Positions 60,103 through 64,000 of a stretch of DNA of 64,000 nucleotides are shown piece after piece. The notes under the pieces were generated by a model. It was given only the letters and a program-made list of their open reading frames with translations. It was not told where the DNA came from and searched no databases. The stretch's first letter is position 1; every line of letters begins with the position of its first letter. The position numbers and the translations under genes are program-made. The stretch comes from CAYPPG01 sp964412555 (GTDB lineage: Bacteria; Hinthialibacterota; Hinthialibacteria; Hinthialibacterales; Hinthialibacteraceae): positions 1 to 64,000 of the forward strand of contig CAYPPG010000003.1 in NCBI GenBank assembly GCA_964412555.1, read 5' to 3'.

Positions 60103-63100
60103 TAATTTTTTCTCTCACCCGTTTCAGTGAATTTTGGACAATTTCAAGTTCGCGTGGCATCGTATATCGTTTATAGATCGCTTCAGATTTGAGGTAAAAC
60201 TGTTCCGCTTCTCCCCACTCCCCGCGCTCTTCCGCGATCTTTCCCAGCTGATGCAGCGTACTCGCCTGCCCGCTTTCATTGCCGATGCGTTCCGCAATCT
60301 CCATACTCTTGCGATACCAATTCTCCGCTTCTCCCCACTCCCCGTGCTTTTGCACGATTATGCCCAGCTGATGCTGCGTTCTCGCCTGCATACTTTCGTT
60401 ACCGATACGTTCTGTTATATTCAAACTCTTGCGATACCACTTCTCTGCTTCTTCCCACTCTCCGCACTCTGTCGCGATCACACCCAGTTGATGCAGCGTA
60501 AACGCCTGACCGTTTTCGGCGCCGATGCGTTCAAAGATATTTAGACAATCTTTGTAATAATTTTCAGCTTTTTCAAAGTCATTAAATCTTAAAGAAAGAT
60601 TGCCTAATTGACCAAACGTCATCGCTTGCCCGTTTTCGTCGCCGATTCGTTCCGCGATCTTCAAACTCTTACGATACCATTTCTCCGCTTTTACCCATTC
60701 CCCGCACTCTTCTGCAATCCTACCCAGCTGATGCAGCGTCCTTGCTTGATGTGCTTCATCACAGATGCGTTCCGCTATCTCCAAACTCTTATGATACCAT
60801 TTCTCCGCTGCTTCCAAATTTCCGCGTTCTTGTGCGATTATGCCCAACTGATGAAGTTCAACTTCTACATTTTTCAGCGCTCTTAGCTCCTCCTTTGTCA
60901 ATTCTTCCGACGCTTTCTCTTTCCATCGTAAACCAGCTTTATTTTCGTAATAATTTTTTAAAAGCAAACGAATCGATTCGGCGCGGTCAAAATCGTGTTG
61001 GAATTGCGCGATGGCGGCTTGCTGGCCTTGGATGGTTATCCACAACTGCTCCCGTAATGGCAGCGGTTTTCCTTGGTCATCGGTGATTTCTTTTTCAAGA
61101 TCGTCCAGCAAGCGTTTGAGTTCTGACATACGGCCTTGCGTTTCGAGAAGTATTTTTAATCCATGCAATATATTATTAATATAACCCCAAAGAGCTTTTT
61201 GCCGGGCGAGTTGAAGTGCGTGGCGGATGTTGGATTCTTCGAGGCGTAAAGCAGTGATAGCGGTTTGGGTGTTGGTTGTAAACAGGTTGAAAAGTTGACC
61301 ACTGATCAGGCCATAGGTTCGGCAATACGCGGATTCGAGGGTGTCGCGATCGTTGCCGAAGGCTTGATGGAGGGTTTGGTTGAAGAACCAGGGCAGGGCT
61401 GGATGGATGGTGTAGAGACCTTCGCCGATTTGGCGAAGAATGCCGATTTCAGCGGCGGCGTTCAGGTCTTTTCGCCAGGCGTTGGCGTCCCGGTTTTTGA
61501 ACTCGGGTGGGAAGTCATCGTTTGAGCACATCATTTGAAGTGCAAATATAGATACAAAGCCTTGAAAAAGCGCGAGGACACTAAGGCGCTTGCGGAGGGT
61601 GGGATCGAGTTTGTCGAGGCCGTAGTATAGGGCGGCGGTTAGGGAGTGTTCGCGGCCTTGGTCGGCGTCGTCGGTGGTGAGGTCGGTGAGGAGTTGTTTG
61701 GGGTTGGTTCCCTTGGCGAGTTCTTTCATGACGAGTTGGATGGCGAGGGGGTTTCCGTGGAGGAATTTTAACAGGTTTTCGTATGGGGCTTCGGCTTCTT
61801 TGTCGAAGTCGACGCCGGGGAGCCGGCTTCCGGCGCGGTACAGGACTTTTTGCGCCAGTTCGCGGGATTCCTGGCGGTTTAATCCTTGGGTGATGACGGG
61901 TTTGTAGATTGCCCCGAGCCAGCTTTCATCCCGTCGGCTGGTGATGAGCACTTTGGTGGCTGCGTTGCGCAAATCGTGGAGGAACTGCCGTAATTCCTGC
62001 TGCTCTGATGTGCTCCAATCGGATTTGGAACCGGCGGGAAAACCGTTGACCGGTTCGAAATTGTCCCAAATCAGCAGGCAGGGGATTTGGTGGAGCAGGT
62101 CGAGGACAAGTTTTCGACGTTCTTCGGATTCGAGCAAATGGTATTCGATTCCGTTTTGTTTGAGTATCGGGGTGAAGACGGCAGCGATCCGGTCACAGAC
62201 TTGCGCGAGGGGAAGGTAAGTGGTGAATTGGAAGAAGAAGGCCGGCCATTTTAAACCTCCGGTTTCCGCGAGCCAGCGGGCAAAACCGGTTGCGGCGGTG
62301 GTTTTGCCCTCTCCGGCGAGACCTTGCAGGAGAACGATGTTGATTTTGCGGAAGGCGCGTTCGAGTTCGAGGATGAGGGAGTCGCGGCCGATGAAACCGT
62401 AATCCGGCTCTTCCGGCAGATCGATTTCGCTTTCCATTTTCTTCTGTTCGCCGCTAAATGCGGTGGCATCGAGATGAATCGTTTCATCGGATTGGATCAA
62501 CGGTTTGACCGGGGCCGCTTCGAAGAGCACCGGGACCGGCCAGTCGTGCATTTCGACGTTCCCGCGCAGGGAGGGGCGCATGGGACTCGTCCAGAGCTGG
62601 GTGCGGCCGGCCAGGACGGCTTCGGCGAGGCTTTTGCCGTTGACCAGGCCTTCATAGAGATCCGTCATGAAACGGACGGCGGTGTTGACGTAGACCGAAA
62701 AGCCCATCGCAACGGCTCCCTGCGCACCGGCGTCGAGCAGTTGCTGCGCGACCGAGCCGTAGGGGGCGTTGGCGGATGTCATGCCAGATCGGCAGGCGTT
62801 GAGGAGGACGACAGGGACGCCGGTTTCCTTCAACAGTTGGCCGAGTTCGGTTCCACTGACCAGCCGTTCCCCGGTTTCGTTTTCATCTTCGAATACCAGC
62901 AGGCCTTCGTTGGCTCCAGCTGCATAAAAATAGGGGGAATGGGGGGACACTCCGATGAATGAGCCGTGGCCGTCGAAATGGAGAATATGATATTTATCTT
63001 TTTGATCCCGCAACACTCTTGCCAGGTGGGAGAAGGTCGGGGGGCGGAGAATTTCCAGGTTGATGCGGTCGCGGTGATTGCGGAAAACTTCGAGCAGAGG

Positions 63101-63631
63101 GCGGGCGACGGATTGGAAGGGGACGTCTTGGTCTCCCATTGGCCGGGCGATGACCATCAAGATGTTGAGGGTGGGGAGGTTTTCGGGAATGTGGGCAGGC
63201 TCGATCAGCGTTTGGGGGTGGCTGCGGAGGAAGGATGCGGCTTTACGGGCAAGCCAGATTCCGGTATCGGGATCACGCAGCAATTCCCACGGCAGCATCC
63301 AACCGGCGGCGTTGTCGGCTTCGATCTTGATGTGGCATCGATCGAGTTCGTCGGTGATTTTATCGTATAATTTTAGTGTTCTATCGTTAAATACCGCTTG
63401 GAAGAGGCGGTTCCCGGTTTCTTCCAGGACGGTTTCGGCTCGATTCGCCCGATCCACAAACAGGCCGTAGGGGTAGTGGAGGTATTCTTCGAAGTACCAT
63501 TTGATGAGGTGTTGGTCTTGATCCAATATTTCGAAATTGAAGTCAGTGAATTCTTCTTTTTCTCCCCGGCCGTCTTTTTGCAGGCAGAGGCGGATTTGGT
63601 TGGTGGAATGTTTGAGTACGAGTTCGTGCAT
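60095..63631 (-). CDS. CHAT-protease / STAND NTPase / TPR protein
   Basis: 1178 aa, soluble. CHAT (caspase-like) domain about 90-375, with catalytic His222 (KYHILHFDGHGSF) and Cys280 (VVLLNACRSGMT). NB-ARC/NACHT-type NTPase about 410-780: Walker A QGLAGEGKTTA (437-444), Walker B CLLIWDNFE (518-526), the sensor KVLITSRRDES, and a GNPLAIQLV motif. A helical linker leads to six 40-residue TPRs (about 926-1165; unit LHQLGxIAxExGEWxEAEKWY). This is the architecture of bacterial NLR-like sensors in which the repeats detect a signal and the protease is the effector. Many are suspected anti-phage or cell-death proteins. The substrate is not visible. A small membrane protein gene lies 52 bp upstream. 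Confidence 0.9.
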   Translation of the reverse strand: MHELVLKHSTNQIRLCLQKDGRGEKEEFTDFNFEILDQDQHLIKWYFEEYLHYPYGLFVDRANRAETVLEETGNRLFQAVFNDRTLKLYDKITDELDRCHIKIEADNAAGWMLPWELLRDPDTGIWLARKAASFLRSHPQTLIEPAHIPENLPTLNILMVIARPMGDQDVPFQSVARPLLEVFRNHRDRINLEILRPPTFSHLARVLRDQKDKYHILHFDGHGSFIGVSPHSPYFYAAGANEGLLVFEDENETGERLVSGTELGQLLKETGVPVVLLNACRSGMTSANAPYGSVAQQLLDAGAQGAVAMGFSVYVNTAVRFMTDLYEGLVNGKSLAEAVLAGRTQLWTSPMRPSLRGNVEMHDWPVPVLFEAAPVKPLIQSDETIHLDATAFSGEQKKMESEIDLPEEPDYGFIGRDSLILELERAFRKINIVLLQGLAGEGKTTAATGFARWLAETGGLKWPAFFFQFTTYLPLAQVCDRIAAVFTPILKQNGIEYHLLESEERRKLVLDLLHQIPCLLIWDNFEPVNGFPAGSKSDWSTSEQQELRQFLHDLRNAATKVLITSRRDESWLGAIYKPVITQGLNRQESRELAQKVLYRAGSRLPGVDFDKEAEAPYENLLKFLHGNPLAIQLVMKELAKGTNPKQLLTDLTTDDADQGREHSLTAALYYGLDKLDPTLRKRLSVLALFQGFVSIFALQMMCSNDDFPPEFKNRDANAWRKDLNAAAEIGILRQIGEGLYTIHPALPWFFNQTLHQAFGNDRDTLESAYCRTYGLISGQLFNLFTTNTQTAITALRLEESNIRHALQLARQKALWGYINNILHGLKILLETQGRMSELKRLLDDLEKEITDDQGKPLPLREQLWITIQGQQAAIAQFQHDFDRAESIRLLLKNYYENKAGLRWKEKASEELTKEELRALKNVEVELHQLGIIAQERGNLEAAEKWYHKSLEIAERICDEAHQARTLHQLGRIAEECGEWVKAEKWYRKSLKIAERIGDENGQAMTFGQLGNLSLRFNDFEKAENYYKDCLNIFERIGAENGQAFTLHQLGVIATECGEWEEAEKWYRKSLNITERIGNESMQARTQHQLGIIVQKHGEWGEAENWYRKSMEIAERIGNESGQASTLHQLGKIAEERGEWGEAEQFYLKSEAIYKRYTMPRELEIVQNSLKRVREKIMG

Positions 63632-63658
63632 GGTTGATATCCAATAAGATTGTTTGTG

Positions 63659-63682
63659 GTGGGATTCGTGGCCTCATCTCAC
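63659..63682. repeat. Terminal part of the long repeat, copy 3
   Basis: GTGGGATTCGTGGCCTCATC, then TCAC, just after the stop of the small membrane protein gene. The same string follows the PIN toxin and ends the CHAT gene. Confidence 0.8.
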
Positions 63683-63683
63683 A

Positions 63684-64000
63684 TTACATTTTTAATGAAT
63701 TATATAGTTTTTGTATGATGGTGTCGTCGTCATTTCGTTTGGTTAAATCCTCGGAAAATCTGGAAATGATTTCAGCGGTTTTTTCAGGTGGAAGATTCAT
63801 TTCTTTGGCAATCCGATCAGCGAGTTCGGTTCGATTTACGATTCGTTGCAAGACAAGCCGATCTTCTTCTTCATCGAAATACATCTTTACAGTCCGGTAC
63901 ACGATATACAATAGAATTGCAGAAACGGTCATTCCCATTTCATAGGTTGCGGATTCATGGCTGGGTAAATCTTTGTCAAAGCCAAAACTCTTTATATAGT
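63684..64000 (-). CDS. Membrane-anchored protein, 5' end beyond the window (partial)
   Basis: Open to the window edge, so the start lies outside; internal ATGs at 63938 and 63932 are not preferred because the upstream text (YIKSFGFDKDLPSHESATYE) looks coding. A membrane segment (MTVSAILLYIVYRTVKMYF) is followed by acidic and basic helices (LVLQRIVNRTELADRIAKEM, PPEKTAEIISRFSEDLTKRN). No family was recognised. It precedes the CHAT gene by 52 bp on the same strand and could be its membrane partner or substrate. Confidence 0.6.
   Translation of the reverse strand, partial: YIKSFGFDKDLPSHESATYEMGMTVSAILLYIVYRTVKMYFDEEEDRLVLQRIVNRTELADRIAKEMNLPPEKTAEIISRFSEDLTKRNDDDTIIQKLYNSLKM

Noticed and set aside
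60180..60860. Regular ~120-bp DNA repeats that could suggest a CRISPR-like or satellite array
   Set aside because: They encode the six TPR units of the CHAT protein in frame; there are no unique spacers of constant length.
62324..62962. Long plus-strand frame (212 codons) opposite the CHAT domain
   Set aside because: Antisense shadow of a clear CHAT/NTPase coding region.

Overview
The window carries about 50 genes from a Gram-negative, probably uncultured bacterium. The envelope genes support a double membrane: RlpA, a SurA/PpiD-like periplasmic isomerase, a YdbL/DUF1318 lipoprotein and several lipoproteins. The mix of genes resembles planctomycete-like or candidate-phylum heterotrophs (Poribacteria, Hydrogenedentota, Sumerlaeota or Hinthialibacterota type): Tat-exported Gfo/Idh/MocA oxidoreductases, DUF1080, GH116, PIG-L deacetylases, Uma2 and Rpn nucleases, and many short intergenic palindromes. 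That placement is inference. No 16S rRNA or intact ribosomal gene is present. No rRNA or tRNA gene, CRISPR array or insertion sequence was recognised.

Region by region. 1-7.6 kb: the left edge holds a 100-bp tail of rplL fused to a frameshifted gene remnant. A large gingipain-like C25 protease, rlpA, a pseudopilin-like lipoprotein and a Tat oxidoreductase follow. 7.8-18.9 kb: sugar and polymer catabolism (GH116 glycosidase; an oxidoreductase, PIG-L deacetylase and tandem esterase run), plus an Rpn nuclease and the fetAB-type exporter pair. 19-30 kb: AI-2E family permease, PflX-like radical SAM protein, a DUF4258/DUF2283 pair, a phosphoesterase, acetyl-CoA synthetase, an interrupted TPR gene, a pseudopilin and a double-parvulin isomerase. 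30-37 kb: two multi-spanning GT-C-like proteins, an ECF sigma factor with a DUF4349 anti-sigma-like partner, and an SGNH hydrolase. 37-48 kb: a DUF1080 hydrolase with its oxidoreductase, an orphan ABC-2 permease, an M14 peptidase next to a catalytically dead paralogue, and an NSS sodium symporter with a tiny partner protein. 48-64 kb: the accessory end. It has tandem Uma2 genes, an ATPase/nuclease pair, a fused WecG/WbaP-type glycan enzyme, a C69 peptidase, YjbQ, nth, a PIN toxin pair, and a CHAT-STAND-TPR protein preceded by a small membrane protein.

How the genes fit together. Much of the window serves extracellular degradation and uptake. Exported peptidases (C25, M14, C69) release peptides and amino acids that a sodium symporter could import. 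GH116, esterase, deacetylase and keto-sugar enzymes process glycans, and acetyl-CoA synthetase captures acetate. The right end looks like a small defence or genome-plasticity neighbourhood, because three successive minus-strand units there are each followed by the same short repeat.

Almost every intergenic gap over 80 bp carries palindromic repeats. In several places these repeats extend reading frames upstream of the true starts, so the starts given here were chosen by ribosome-binding site and signal peptide.
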